64,000 nucleotides of DNA from Flavobacterium hydatis (GCF_000737695.1 NZ_JPRM01000004.1:56525-120524); one strand, 5' to 3'. Shown: positions 8,832 through 20,474, counted from the first letter of the stretch. Numbers and translations are program-made. Notes: generated by a model not told the origin, from the sequence alone.

Positions 8832-10508
8832 ATGTGCGGAATAGTATGTGCCTTTGATCTAAAACAAAAAGCAGAAACCTTAAGACCCCAAGTGTTAGAA
8901 ATGTCTAAAATCATTCGCCACCGCGGACCAGATTGGAGCGGTATTTATAGTAATGATAAAGCAATTTTGTCGCATGAGCGTTTGGCAATTGTAGATCCTG
9001 CTTCAGGAAAACAGCCTTTGTTTACTGAAGATAAGAAATTAGTTCTGGCTGCAAATGGCGAAATATACAACCATAGAGAATTACGTAAACAATTTGAAGG
9101 GAAATATAACTTTCAAACAGAAAGTGATTGCGAAGTTATCTTAGCACTTTATAAAGAAAAAGGATCTCATTTTTTAGATGAAATGAATGGTATTTTTGGA
9201 TTTGCAATTTATGATGTTGAAAAAGACGAGTATTTTATTGCTCGTGACCATATGGGGATTATTCCATTATACATTGGTTGGGATCAACACGGGACTTTTT
9301 ATGTAGCTTCAGAATTGAAAGCTCTTGAAGGATACTGTACAAAAATTCAATTATTTCCTCCGGGACATTATATGACAAGCAAAGACGGTGAATTTGTACA
9401 ATGGTACAAAAGAGACTGGATGGAGTATGATGCAGTAAAAGACAACGAGACTAGTATTCCTGCGATTAAAGAAGCGTTAGAAGCTGCGGTTCACAGACAA
9501 TTAATGAGTGATGTTCCTTACGGAGTTTTACTTTCAGGAGGTTTAGATTCGTCTATTACTTCGGCTGTAGCCAAAAAATTTGCGCAAAAACGTATAGAGT
9601 CTGACGATACTACAGATGCATGGTATCCGCAATTACACTCTTTTTCGGTAGGATTAGATGGTTCGCCAGATTTAGCAGCAGCCCAAATTGTAGCAAAACA
9701 TATCGGTACAATTCACCACGAAATCAAATTCACTATTCAAGAAGGCTTAGATGCGGTTCGTGATGTGATTTATAACTTAGAAACGTATGATGTAACTACG
9801 GTTAGAGCATCAACTCCAATGTGGTTAATGGCGAGAGTTATTAAATCAATGGGGATTAAAATGGTATTGTCAGGTGAAGGTGCAGATGAGCTATTTGGAG
9901 GATATTTATACTTCCATAAAGCGCCAAATGCGAAAGAGTTTCATGAAGAAAACGTTCGTAAACTAGGTAAATTGCATATGTATGACTGTTTGCGTGCCAA
10001 CAAAAGTTTAGCTGCATGGGGAATCGAAGGTCGTGTACCATTCTTAGACAAAGAATTTATGGATGTTGCCATGCGCATCAACCCACAAGATAAAATGATC
10101 AACAAAGAACATCCAATGGAAAAATGGGTTGTTCGTAAAGCTTTTGAAGATATGTTGCCTGAAAGTGTTGCTTGGAGACAAAAAGAGCAATTTTCTGATG
10201 GAGTAGGATACAGCTGGATTGATACTTTGAAAGAAGTGGTAGCAAAAGAAGTTTCAGATGAGCAATTGGCAAATGCGAAATACAAATTCCCTTTGCAAAC
10301 ACCAACTTCTAAAGAAGAGTATTATTATCGATCTATTTTTGCGGAACATTTCCCAAGTGATGCAGCAGCTTTATGTGTGCCTCAGGAAGCAAGTGTGGCT
10401 TGTAGTACAAAAATTGCTTTGGAGTGGGATGAAGCATTTAAAAACATGAATGATCCTTCAGGTAGAGCTGTTGCAAGTGTTCATGATGATGCTTATGTTA
10501 AAGCATAA
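8832..10508 (+). CDS. asnB: Asparagine synthetase B (glutamine-hydrolysing), copy 1
   Basis: The 558-aa enzyme starts MCGIV; after methionine removal Cys2 is the nucleophile of the N-terminal class II glutaminase domain, which also shows HRGPDWSG and the ANGEIYNHRELR ammonia-domain motifs. The C-terminal synthetase domain contains the PP-loop LLSGGLDSSITSAVAKK near residue 235 for ATP and SGEGADELFGGY near 348. It makes asparagine from aspartate, glutamine and ATP. Both domains look intact. A second synthetase follows 162 bp downstream with the same domain order but diverged linkers (this copy has an extra ESDDTTDAW insertion after the PP-loop), so the two are an old tandem duplication rather than a recent one. 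Confidence 0.95.
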   Translation: MCGIVCAFDLKQKAETLRPQVLEMSKIIRHRGPDWSGIYSNDKAILSHERLAIVDPASGKQPLFTEDKKLVLAANGEIYNHRELRKQFEGKYNFQTESDCEVILALYKEKGSHFLDEMNGIFGFAIYDVEKDEYFIARDHMGIIPLYIGWDQHGTFYVASELKALEGYCTKIQLFPPGHYMTSKDGEFVQWYKRDWMEYDAVKDNETSIPAIKEALEAAVHRQLMSDVPYGVLLSGGLDSSITSAVAKKFAQKRIESDDTTDAWYPQLHSFSVGLDGSPDLAAAQIVAKHIGTIHHEIKFTIQEGLDAVRDVIYNLETYDVTTVRASTPMWLMARVIKSMGIKMVLSGEGADELFGGYLYFHKAPNAKEFHEENVRKLGKLHMYDCLRANKSLAAWGIEGRVPFLDKEFMDVAMRINPQDKMINKEHPMEKWVVRKAFEDMLPESVAWRQKEQFSDGVGYSWIDTLKEVVAKEVSDEQLANAKYKFPLQTPTSKEEYYYRSIFAEHFPSDAAALCVPQEASVACSTKIALEWDEAFKNMNDPSGRAVASVHDDAYVKA

Positions 10509-10545
10509 AAAAGGGCAATTGTTTTAGAGTGAAATGATATAAAAG

Positions 10546-10580
10546 AAAAACGCTCTCAATTTTGAGGACGTTTTCTTTGT
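10546..10580 (+). terminator. Imperfect terminator after first asnB
   Basis: AAAACGCTCTCAA and TTGAGGACGTTTT form a stem with a two-base mismatch, followed by CTTTG. The weak T-run makes this a moderate call. Confidence 0.45.
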
Positions 10581-10624
10581 GAATATAAAGCTATTGATTC
10601 AATGGGTTGAAAAGAAATTTTAAC

Positions 10625-10632
10625 CATATTTG
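10625..10632 (+). promoter_or_regulatory. -7 element of the second asnB
   Basis: CATATTTG is identical to the -7 octamer of the first asnB. The nearest TTG upstream is 15 nt away, shorter than usual, so the element is tentative. The ATG is at 10671. Confidence 0.35.
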
Positions 10633-10670
10633 TTATTGCAAAATTTTAAAAGTATTAAAAAGATATAGTT

Positions 10671-12287
10671 ATGTGTGGAATATTAACCATTATTGGAAAA
10701 GGAAAAGACCCGCAACTTGTAAAAGAACTTTCAGAAAGAATGTCACATCGTGGTCCAGATGAAAGTGATTTGCATATAATGGAAAAAGGGCATATCATGA
10801 GTCATGAACGTCTTTCTATTATAGATTTACATTCGGGAAAACAACCTATTCAGGGAACATCTTCTGCTTGGATGGTTCATAATGGTGAAATATATAATCA
10901 TCAGGCTTTAAGAGATGGTGTTCTAAAAGGACATACCTTCAGAACAAAATCTGATTCAGAAGTAATTGTGCATTTATACGAAGAGTTTGGTTATGATTTT
11001 TGTAACATGCTGGATGGAGATTGGGCTTTTGTAGTGATTGATGGAGATGATTTTATTGCAGGAAGAGATCCATTAGGGGTAAAACCTTTGTATTATGGCT
11101 TGGATGAGAGAGGAAGAATCTATTTTTCATCAGAAATGAAACCTATTTCGGATCAGTGTAAGTCATTTGCTACATTTCCTCCAGGACATTATTACACGCC
11201 AAAAACAGGTTTTGTAAAATATTACCAACCAGAATACGAAGATTATTTAAAGGCAGATCAAAATTTAGATTTAGACTTAATCAGAGAAACTTTAACAGAG
11301 GCAACTCGCAAGCGTTTAATGAGCGATGTGCCAATTGGGGTATTGCTTTCAGGAGGATTAGATTCTTCTTTAACATCTGCAATTGCTTCAAGATTATTGG
11401 CTGAAAGAGGTGAGAAACTGCATTCATTTTCTATCGGATTAGATGCAGATGCGCCAGATGCAAAAGCAGCTAAAAAAGTGGCTGAGTTTTTAGGAACTGA
11501 GCACCACGAAATACATTTTACTATAGAGCAAGGAATTGAAATTCTAGATAAATTAGTTTGGCATTTGGAAACTTATGATGTAACATCAATTCGTGCAAGT
11601 ACACCGATGTATTTCTTGTCTAAAGCAATTACTGATATGGGAATAAAAGTAGTACTTTCAGGAGAAGGAGCAGATGAGATTTTTGGAGGATATTTATATT
11701 TTAGAAACGCTCCATCTGCTGAAGAATTTCAAAAAGAAACAATCGAAAGAGTTCAAAAATTATTTACTGCCGATTTGTTAAGAGCAGATAAGTCTACAAT
11801 GGCTCATGGATTAGAGGCTAGAGTTCCGTTTTTAGACAAAGCTTTCCTTGATGTGGCAGTTCGTATCAAACCAGAAGAAAAACAGCCTAAAACGTACGAT
11901 GGTAGAGAGAAATATATTTTAAGAAAAGCTTTTGATACGCCAGAAGATCCATATTTGCCAGCGGAAGTATTATGGAGACAAAAAGAACAGTTTTCAGATG
12001 GAGTAGGGTACAACTGGATTGATCAATTAATTGAATATTGCTCTTCTAAAGTTACAGACGAACAATTGGCTGGAGCAGCTGTTGAGTTTCCTTATAACTC
12101 ACCAACTACAAAAGAAGCTTATTTTTACAGATCAATATTTTATAAATACTATCCACAGGTTAGTGCAGCGCAAACTGTTAGAAAATGGATTCCAAAATGG
12201 CAAGAAAACCAAGATCCAAGTGGTAGAGCAAATGCAGCACACGTAAAAGCAGATACAGAAATTGCTAAATCGGGAGTTGTGGTTTAA
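10671..12287 (+). CDS. asnB: Asparagine synthetase B (glutamine-hydrolysing), copy 2
   Basis: The 538-aa paralogue of the preceding gene has the same layout: MCGILT with the Cys2 nucleophile, SHRGPDESD, the VHNGEIYNHQALRD glutaminase motif, the ATP PP-loop LLSGGLDSSLTSAIASR near residue 230 and SGEGADEIFGGYLYF near 335. Both copies end with a DPSGRA stretch, supporting common descent. With both catalytic domains complete in each copy, neither looks like a decaying pseudogene. Division of labour between the copies is unknown; a different amide acceptor for one of them is possible but no residue I can see shows this. Confidence 0.93.
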   Translation: MCGILTIIGKGKDPQLVKELSERMSHRGPDESDLHIMEKGHIMSHERLSIIDLHSGKQPIQGTSSAWMVHNGEIYNHQALRDGVLKGHTFRTKSDSEVIVHLYEEFGYDFCNMLDGDWAFVVIDGDDFIAGRDPLGVKPLYYGLDERGRIYFSSEMKPISDQCKSFATFPPGHYYTPKTGFVKYYQPEYEDYLKADQNLDLDLIRETLTEATRKRLMSDVPIGVLLSGGLDSSLTSAIASRLLAERGEKLHSFSIGLDADAPDAKAAKKVAEFLGTEHHEIHFTIEQGIEILDKLVWHLETYDVTSIRASTPMYFLSKAITDMGIKVVLSGEGADEIFGGYLYFRNAPSAEEFQKETIERVQKLFTADLLRADKSTMAHGLEARVPFLDKAFLDVAVRIKPEEKQPKTYDGREKYILRKAFDTPEDPYLPAEVLWRQKEQFSDGVGYNWIDQLIEYCSSKVTDEQLAGAAVEFPYNSPTTKEAYFYRSIFYKYYPQVSAAQTVRKWIPKWQENQDPSGRANAAHVKADTEIAKSGVVV

Positions 12288-12499
12288 TAAAAACGAGTTT
12301 CATTTTGAGTTAGAAATATTAATTAAGTCAATTAACAAAATTTCAAGACAACATTTTTTAATGTGCGTTTTGGAATTTTGTCGTTTATAAGAGTTGGACT
12401 TTTGTTTTTTATGCTTTTAAAAACTGTATTTTTTAATAATATGTTAATAACTTAAATGCTTTAAATGGTATTTTAACGGATATATAATTTGCGTTTTTA

Positions 12500-12507
12500 T
12501 ATATTTG
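12500..12507 (+). promoter_or_regulatory. -7 element of gyrB
   Basis: TATATTTG is an exact TAnnTTTG match 39 bp before the gyrB ATG. No TTG is placed at the canonical distance, so only this half is supported. Confidence 0.45.
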
Positions 12508-12515
12508 CGTGTTAG

Positions 12516-14486
<1,971 letters not shown>

Positions 14487-14608
14487 AAAAGTTTAATTGT
14501 TATACTTTTAATTGACTGTTGCTTATATTAGCTGTTAATAAAATTGATGAAAGTAAACGATTAACCCGATAAAAAAAAATTAACTAATAACCGAATAAAT
14601 TTTAAAAT

Positions 14609-15544
14609 ATGAAAGTTACCATTGTAGGAGCAGGAAACGTTGGAGCCACTTGTGCAGACGTTATTTCTTATAGAGGAATTGCAAGCGAAGTAGTATTGTT
14701 GGATATCAAAGAGGGTTTTGCTGAAGGTAAAGCTTTGGATATTATGCAGTGTGCTACAAATACAGGTTTTAATACCAAAGTATCTGGGGTAACAAATGAT
14801 TATTCTAAAACCGCTGGTAGTGATGTAGTTGTGATTACATCAGGGATTCCTAGAAAACCGGGAATGACACGCGAAGAATTAATTGGAATCAATGCAGGAA
14901 TTGTGAAAACAGTTGCGGAAAATGTATTGAAACATTCGCCAAACACTATTATTGTTGTAGTTTCAAATCCTATGGATACAATGACTTATTTAGCATTGAA
15001 ATCAACAGGATTACCAAAAAATAGAATTATAGGTATGGGAGGAGCACTTGATAGTTCTCGTTTTAGAACTTATTTGTCTTTGGCTCTTGATAAACCAGCT
15101 AATGATATTTCGGCTATGGTAATAGGAGGTCATGGAGATACAACTATGATTCCGTTAACACGTTTAGCTTCATATAATGGTATTCCGGTAACAGAATTCC
15201 TTTCAGAAGAAGTTTTACAAAAAGTAGCTGCTGATACTATGGTAGGAGGAGCTACACTTACAGGACTTTTAGGTACTTCAGCTTGGTATGCGCCTGGAGC
15301 TTCAGTTGCTTATTTGGTTGATAGTATTTTAAATGACCAAAAGAAAATGATTGCATGTTCTGTTTTTGTTGAAGGCGAGTACGGACAAAATGATATTTGT
15401 ATTGGTGTGCCATGTATTATTGGTAAGAATGGTGTTGAAGAAATTTTAGACATCAAATTAAATGACCAAGAAAAAGCATTATTTGCTAAGAGCGCTGATG
15501 CCGTAAGAGGGATGAATGACGCCTTAAAATCGATTTTAGTATAA
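14609..15544 (+). CDS. mdh: Malate dehydrogenase, LDH-like type
   Basis: The 311-aa enzyme interconverts malate and oxaloacetate with NAD in the TCA cycle. It has the Rossmann motif VGAGNVGATCAD at residues 5-16, the substrate loop IPRKPGMTREEL near 88 whose arginines select malate over lactate, VVSNPMDTMTY near 120 and the active-site histidine in MVIGGHGDTTMIP near 175. These are typical of the LDH-like malate dehydrogenases of Bacteroidota. A good terminator follows the stop codon, so it ends its transcript. Confidence 0.95.
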   Translation: MKVTIVGAGNVGATCADVISYRGIASEVVLLDIKEGFAEGKALDIMQCATNTGFNTKVSGVTNDYSKTAGSDVVVITSGIPRKPGMTREELIGINAGIVKTVAENVLKHSPNTIIVVVSNPMDTMTYLALKSTGLPKNRIIGMGGALDSSRFRTYLSLALDKPANDISAMVIGGHGDTTMIPLTRLASYNGIPVTEFLSEEVLQKVAADTMVGGATLTGLLGTSAWYAPGASVAYLVDSILNDQKKMIACSVFVEGEYGQNDICIGVPCIIGKNGVEEILDIKLNDQEKALFAKSADAVRGMNDALKSILV

Positions 15545-15562
15545 AATTTACGAGTAAATAGG

Positions 15563-15592
15563 AAAAGACTGCACTTTTGCAGTCTTTTTTTT
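15563..15592 (+). terminator. Terminator after mdh
   Basis: AAAAGACTGCA (15563-15573) pairs with TGCAGTCTTTT (15578-15588) around a CTTT loop, with an uninterrupted T-run after it. Confidence 0.85.
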
Positions 15593-15612
15593 GAGATTAA
15601 TTAATAAATAAA

Positions 15613-15643
15613 TTGGTTAATCTTTTCGTTAATTATATATTTG
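15613..15643 (+). promoter_or_regulatory. Promoter of secDF
   Basis: TTG at 15613-15615, a 20-nt spacer and TATATTTG at 15636-15643 (exact TAnnTTTG). The ATG at 15769 leaves a leader of about 115 nt, unusually long for this window, which could carry control signals. Confidence 0.6.
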
Positions 15644-15768
15644 CTCGGTTTAAAAAAAATAATGTAATTCGTGATTCCGTTATTTAGATATAAAAAACAG
15701 CTTAACGGCTTGATTTTGTGGAATTTAAAACAAAACAAACTATAAAACATAATTAATTTTTAGTAATA

Positions 15769-18738
15769 ATGCAGAATAAAGGACTTATTAAATTTTTCGC
15801 AATTCTATTTGCATTGGTAAGTATTTACCAACTTTCCTTCACTTTTGTCGCTGATAAAGTAAAAAGTGATGCGAAATCTTTTGCAGGAGATAATCCTGAT
15901 AAAGAATTAAAATATTTGGATTCTATTGGTAAAGAAAAAGTTTTCAATTTAGGATTTACTAGTTTTACTTTTAATGAAGTAAAAGAGAAGCAAATCAATA
16001 AAGGTCTTGACTTAGAAGGAGGAATCAACGTTATTCTTCAAATTTCTGTTAAAGATGTTTTAAAAGGATTGGCTAATAATTCTAAAAATCCAGTTTTTAA
16101 TAAGTCATTAGCTGATGCAACTGCAAATCTAAAAGGAAATCAAACGTATTTAGATGCGTTTTTTGAAGCTTTTGAAGCAAATTCAAATGGAACAGTAAAA
16201 TTAGCTTCTCCGGAAATTTTTGCTAACAGAAGTTTACAAGGTGAAGGTGGAATTGATTTTCAAATGAGTGATGCTCAAGTGAAAAAAGTTATCAAAAGAA
16301 AAGTTGATGAGTCTGTAGAAAGTGCTTTTGGAGTACTAAGAAAACGTATCGATAAATTTGGTGTAACTCAACCTAATATTCAAAAAATTGGAGAAACAGG
16401 AAGAATTCTTGTTGAGCTTCCAGGTGCGAAAGATGTTGATAGAATCAAGAAATTATTGCAAAGTACTGCTCAATTAGAGTTTTGGGAGACTTACAAAATT
16501 GAAGAAATGGGTAATTTCTTAATGGCTGCTAATGATGCCTTAAAGAAAACCGAAGTTAATAAAGTTGAAACTAAAGCTGTAGTAAAAGATTCATTAAATG
16601 ATTTACTTACAGGTGGTAAAGATTCACTTGCTACTAAAAAAGGAAACAATCCTTTATTTGACAAAATGATAGGTCAAGGTGGTGGACCAGTTTTAGGTCT
16701 TTTCTCACCAAAAGATACAGCTGTTGTAAATGGTTATTTAAAAAGACCAGAGATCAGAGTATTATTGGCTGCTGATCAACATTATGCAAAATTTGTTTGG
16801 GGAAAACCAACAGATGTTAAAGATGCAAAAGGTAAAGAAATTGAAGCTGTTGAATTATATGCTTTAAAAGGAAACAGAGATAACGTTGCTGCAATGGGCG
16901 GTGGGGTTGTTACTGATGCTAAAGATACTTTTGACCAAATGGGTAAACCAGCTGTTTCTATGCAAATGAACAGTCAAGGTGCAAGAGCTTGGGAAGAATT
17001 AACAGGTAGAGCTTATACTCAAAAAAGTAATATTGCTATTGTTCTTGATGATATCGTATATTCAGCTCCAGGGGTTTCTAGTGGACCAATTTCAGGAGGA
17101 AGATCTGAGATTTCAGGTGTATTTGATGTTACAGAAACTAAAGATTTAGCAAACGTATTAAGAGCTGGTAAATTACCTGCTGCTGCAGATATTGTTCAGT
17201 CAGAAGTTGTAGGGCCATCCCTAGGACAAGAAGCTATCGATAATGGTACAACATCAGCTATCGTAGGTTTACTTTTAGTATCACTTTGGATGATGGTTTA
17301 TTATGGTAAAGCTGGTTGGTATGCAAACCTAGCGTTAGCGGTTAACTTACTTTTCTTATTTGGTATTTTGGCAAGTTTAGGTGCAGTTCTTACTTTACCT
17401 GGTATTGCTGGTATCGTATTAACAATGGGTACAGCGGTAGATGCGAACATTATTATATATGAAAGAGCAAAAGAAGAATTGCGAGCTGGTAAAACACTTG
17501 ATGAGGCAATTAAAACTTCTTATAGCTGGAGAGGTGCGATGTCATCTATTACAGATGCAAACGTTACACACATTTTAACAGGAGCGGTATTATTTATATT
17601 TGGTTCAGGACCAATTAAAGGATTTGCTACTACATTGTTAATTGGTATTGTTACCTCTTTATTTACTTCTATTTTTATCGCTAGAATATTTATTGATAGA
17701 AACATTAGTAGAAAGAATGATTTAACATTCGTAACTAAGTTCTCTAAAAATATGTTTAATAACTTCCATTTTGATTTCTTAGGAGCTAAAAAATGGACAT
17801 ATTTATTCTCAAGTATCGTAGTTGTAGTAAGTATTACTTCATTATGTATTAACGGACTTGATCAAGGTGTGGATTTCGTAGGAGGAAGAACATTCCAAAT
17901 TCGTTTTGAAAAACCAGTTGAAGCAGAAGTTGTTAAAGATGAATTAGCTGTAGTTTTTGGTAGTGCTGAAGCAAAAGTTTTCGGTAGCGATAACCAATTA
18001 AAAATTACTACTAAATATAAAGTAGAAGAGCACGGTATTAAAGCTGACGAGGAAGTAAATAAATTGTTATTTGAAAACTTGAAAAAACACTATTCTGATG
18101 GATTAACTTACGATAAGTTTGTTAATGCTTACGAAGGTAAAAGATTAGGTATTTTACAAGCTTCTAAAGTTGGTCCTACTGTTGCAGAGGATATCAAAAC
18201 AAATGCATATTGGGCTGTACTTGGAGCAATGGCAATTGTGTTCTTATATTTAATGATTAGTTTTAGAAAATGGCAATTTAGTTTAGGTGCGATTGCAGCT
18301 ATTGCGCATGATGTTATTTTCGTATTGGGTATTTATTCGTTATGTTACAAATTCATGCCATTTGGTATGGAAGTAGATCAACACTTTATTGCTGCGATTC
18401 TTACTGTAATAGGATACTCAATGAATGATACTGTAATTGTATTTGACAGGGTTCGTGAATTCTTAGCAGGGAAAACAAAAGGTTCTTTTGAGCAAATTGT
18501 AAATGACTCTATTAATACAACAATGTCTAGAACAATCAATACTTCATTAACGATGATTGTGGTGTTATTAATCATGTTCATCTTTGGTGGAGAATCAATC
18601 AGAGGATTTATCTTCGCTATGTTGGTTGGTATTATTGTAGGAACATATTCTTCATTATTTATTGCAACTCCAGTATTAGTAGATTCTATTTCTGCTGCTG
18701 ATAAGCTTTCTATTGAAGAAAGACATAAAAACGCATAA
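15769..18738 (+). CDS. secDF: Protein translocase SecDF (fused)
   Basis: This 989-aa inner-membrane protein fuses SecD and SecF, the proton-driven auxiliary of the SecYEG channel. An N-terminal transmembrane helix (KFFAILFALVSIYQLSFTF) leads into the large periplasmic SecD domain with GLDLEGGINVILQI near residue 80, then the membrane half with VVGPSLGQEAIDNG near 483 and AVDANIIIYERAKEELRAGK near 560. The SecF part begins with a helix near 680, followed by GVDFVGGRTFQIRFEKP and GYSMNDTVIVFDRVREF near 885. The split between halves is fused in frame, as in other Bacteroidota. Transcribed alone with its own promoter and terminator. Confidence 0.95.
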   Translation: MQNKGLIKFFAILFALVSIYQLSFTFVADKVKSDAKSFAGDNPDKELKYLDSIGKEKVFNLGFTSFTFNEVKEKQINKGLDLEGGINVILQISVKDVLKGLANNSKNPVFNKSLADATANLKGNQTYLDAFFEAFEANSNGTVKLASPEIFANRSLQGEGGIDFQMSDAQVKKVIKRKVDESVESAFGVLRKRIDKFGVTQPNIQKIGETGRILVELPGAKDVDRIKKLLQSTAQLEFWETYKIEEMGNFLMAANDALKKTEVNKVETKAVVKDSLNDLLTGGKDSLATKKGNNPLFDKMIGQGGGPVLGLFSPKDTAVVNGYLKRPEIRVLLAADQHYAKFVWGKPTDVKDAKGKEIEAVELYALKGNRDNVAAMGGGVVTDAKDTFDQMGKPAVSMQMNSQGARAWEELTGRAYTQKSNIAIVLDDIVYSAPGVSSGPISGGRSEISGVFDVTETKDLANVLRAGKLPAAADIVQSEVVGPSLGQEAIDNGTTSAIVGLLLVSLWMMVYYGKAGWYANLALAVNLLFLFGILASLGAVLTLPGIAGIVLTMGTAVDANIIIYERAKEELRAGKTLDEAIKTSYSWRGAMSSITDANVTHILTGAVLFIFGSGPIKGFATTLLIGIVTSLFTSIFIARIFIDRNISRKNDLTFVTKFSKNMFNNFHFDFLGAKKWTYLFSSIVVVVSITSLCINGLDQGVDFVGGRTFQIRFEKPVEAEVVKDELAVVFGSAEAKVFGSDNQLKITTKYKVEEHGIKADEEVNKLLFENLKKHYSDGLTYDKFVNAYEGKRLGILQASKVGPTVAEDIKTNAYWAVLGAMAIVFLYLMISFRKWQFSLGAIAAIAHDVIFVLGIYSLCYKFMPFGMEVDQHFIAAILTVIGYSMNDTVIVFDRVREFLAGKTKGSFEQIVNDSINTTMSRTINTSLTMIVVLLIMFIFGGESIRGFIFAMLVGIIVGTYSSLFIATPVLVDSISAADKLSIEERHKNA

Positions 18739-18760
18739 AAGTTTTTATAACTATATATTT

Positions 18761-18794
18761 AAAAAGGATTCAATGAAAATTGGATCCTTTTTTT
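18761..18794 (+). terminator. Terminator after secDF
   Basis: AAAAAGGATTCAA (18761-18773) pairs with TTGGATCCTTTTT (18780-18792) with one G-T wobble, followed by TT. It sits 22 bp after the secDF stop. Confidence 0.8.
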
Positions 18795-19177
18795 GTGGTT
18801 TTAGAATAGGTTGAAAAGATAAAGTTCAAATAAACAAAGGTTCAAAGTAACAAACGAGTGAAGAAATGAAATGGTAAGATGTATTGCAGCTTAGGCTTGT
18901 TATACAGTGTGATCTATGTTTGAAAGAGCAAAAGAAGTTAAGGATTGAAGATTTTACAATATGCAAACTTATCATCGTGGAATTATAACTTAGCCTTTTT
19001 AATGAAGAAGTGTCTTTGTAAGTGGCTCTGGAATTGATTGGTATATGTGTGAGGTTTGTGTTGGTCTTGTGGAAGTTTGAAAGCAGATTGTTTGGGGAGT
19101 TATTGATGATAAGATTATGAACCGAAAAAAATAAGCTAATTTTTTTAAGAATATTAACTCAGTTTTATTAAAACAAA
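18795..19177. other. Gene-free stretch between secDF and lgt
   Basis: About 380 bases between two terminators show no open frame longer than a few dozen codons and no recognisable repeat, RNA fold or promoter pair. The composition is somewhat richer in G on the plus strand than neighbouring spacers. It may be decayed coding sequence, but I cannot identify a source. Confidence 0.4.
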
Positions 19178-19216
19178 AAAAGACCCGATACTTTTTATGA
19201 AGGTATCGGGTCTTTT
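19178..19216. terminator. Terminator after lgt (bidirectional)
   Basis: A perfect 14-bp stem AAAAGACCCGATAC / GTATCGGGTCTTTT with an 11-nt loop lies 17 bp beyond the lgt stop. The A- and T-runs on both sides allow termination in either direction. Confidence 0.85.
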
Positions 19217-19232
19217 GTTATGTATGTTTTAT

Positions 19233-20162
19233 TTAGTTCTTAGCGGCCTTTTTATTGGCTCTAACCATAAAGTAAGCTCCAACTATTATAAACGGAATAC
19301 TTAGCCATTGTCCTGTCGAGAATACGCCTAATTCGTTTTCAAAACCGCCTTGGCTTTCTTTTACAAATTCGACTATAAAACGAACAACAAATAAAAGTAC
19401 TAAAAACAAACCGAATAAAAATCCAGGTTTTTGGCTTGCATTTGTTTTCCAGTATAAATAGTAAAGGATTGCAAATACAAAGATGTAGCAAAAACCTTCA
19501 TATAGTTGTGCTGGATGTCTTACAGGAACTTGTGCTAATAAGTCAGCAAATTTTGGATCTGTGGCAATAGCAGTGTATGCGTCTTTAGGGTTGGCAATTT
19601 GAGTTTTGTTTACTGCATCATTTTTACTGAAATATTCATGTAAAAAACGAATCCCAAAAGGAGAATCTGTTATGTTTCCTGTGATTTCTGAATTAAAGAA
19701 GTTACCTAAACGTACAAATATTGCTCCACTAGCAACAGGAATTACAACTCGGTCTAATATCCATAATAAAGGACGTTTTAATATCTTTTTGCTGTAATAG
19801 TACATTGCAATTATAATTGCGATAGCGGCACCATGACTTGCTAATCCTTGATATCCTGTGAACTCAAAATTTGGACTAAAACGGAATGGTAAAAAGATTT
19901 CAGAAATATGATTTCTATAATATTCCCAATCATAAAATAAAACGTGACCTAAACGTGCTCCAATTAAAGTAGCTAAAACAGTCCAGATAAATAAAGAGTC
20001 TAATTTGTCGATTGGTTCATTTTCACGTTCGAAAATTTGTTTCATTATGTACCATCCTAAACCAAAAGCAATTACGAACATTAGGCTGTAATAACGAATC
20101 ATAAAAAAACCTAAATCAATTCCCTCTGAAGGATTCCAGACAATGTTTAAAGCGTGTATCAT
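19233..20162 (-). CDS. lgt: Prolipoprotein diacylglyceryl transferase
   Basis: Lgt transfers diacylglyceryl from phosphatidylglycerol to the lipobox cysteine of prolipoproteins, the first step of lipoprotein maturation in the inner membrane. The 309-aa protein has seven or so hydrophobic segments and the Lgt signature with FVRLGNFFNSEITG near residue 150, RLGHVLFYDWEYY near 70 and VRHPAQLYEGF near 213. Bacteroidota Lgt proteins tend to be longer than the enterobacterial enzyme in the loop after the signature, as here (TDSPFGIRFLHEYFSKND). It is last in the minus-strand run folE, four-helix-bundle gene, cysS, yidD, lgt. Confidence 0.95.
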   Translation of the reverse strand: MIHALNIVWNPSEGIDLGFFMIRYYSLMFVIAFGLGWYIMKQIFERENEPIDKLDSLFIWTVLATLIGARLGHVLFYDWEYYRNHISEIFLPFRFSPNFEFTGYQGLASHGAAIAIIIAMYYYSKKILKRPLLWILDRVVIPVASGAIFVRLGNFFNSEITGNITDSPFGIRFLHEYFSKNDAVNKTQIANPKDAYTAIATDPKFADLLAQVPVRHPAQLYEGFCYIFVFAILYYLYWKTNASQKPGFLFGLFLVLLFVVRFIVEFVKESQGGFENELGVFSTGQWLSIPFIIVGAYFMVRANKKAAKN

Positions 20163-20225
20163 GTAGTAATATATTTTTATTTTGTAAAAATAAATATTTA
20201 AAGTAAAGTTATGCTTTATAAAAAG

Positions 20226-20474
20226 TTAATGTTTGTGTTTGCATTTCTTTTCAGGAACAGGGTCGTAACCACTTCTTCCCCACGGATGACAACTTAATAT
20301 TCGTTTGATGCCTAAATAGCCACCATAAAATAAGCCATGGGTTTGCAATGCCTCAATCATATAACTCGAACAGGTTGGCTCAAAGCGACAAGCTGCAGGA
20401 GTAAATGGTGAAATGGCACTTTGATAAAACCGAACAAGTAAAACAAATGGATATATTAATATTTTTGATATCAT
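20226..20474 (-). CDS. yidD: Membrane protein insertion efficiency factor YidD
   Basis: The 82-aa protein has the YidD core: [20 protein letters not shown] then [15 protein letters not shown], and a C-terminal [13 protein letters not shown]. The conserved cysteines and the amphipathic first helix fit a peripheral inner-membrane protein that aids YidC-dependent insertion. In many bacteria it neighbours rpmH, rnpA and yidC; here it sits between cysS (89 bp upstream) and lgt (63 bp downstream), which is a different but membrane-protein-related setting. The C-terminal KKCKHKH tail is lysine- and histidine-rich. Confidence 0.93.
   Translation of the reverse strand: MISKILIYPFVLLVRFYQSAISPFTPAACRFEPTCSSYMIEALQTHGLFYGGYLGIKRILSCHPWGRSGYDPVPEKKCKHKH

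Noticed and set aside
10258..10449. 63-aa and similar same-strand frames inside the asnB genes (also 12031-12246)
   Set aside because: They are out-of-frame readings of asnB conserved codons without ribosome-binding or promoter signals.
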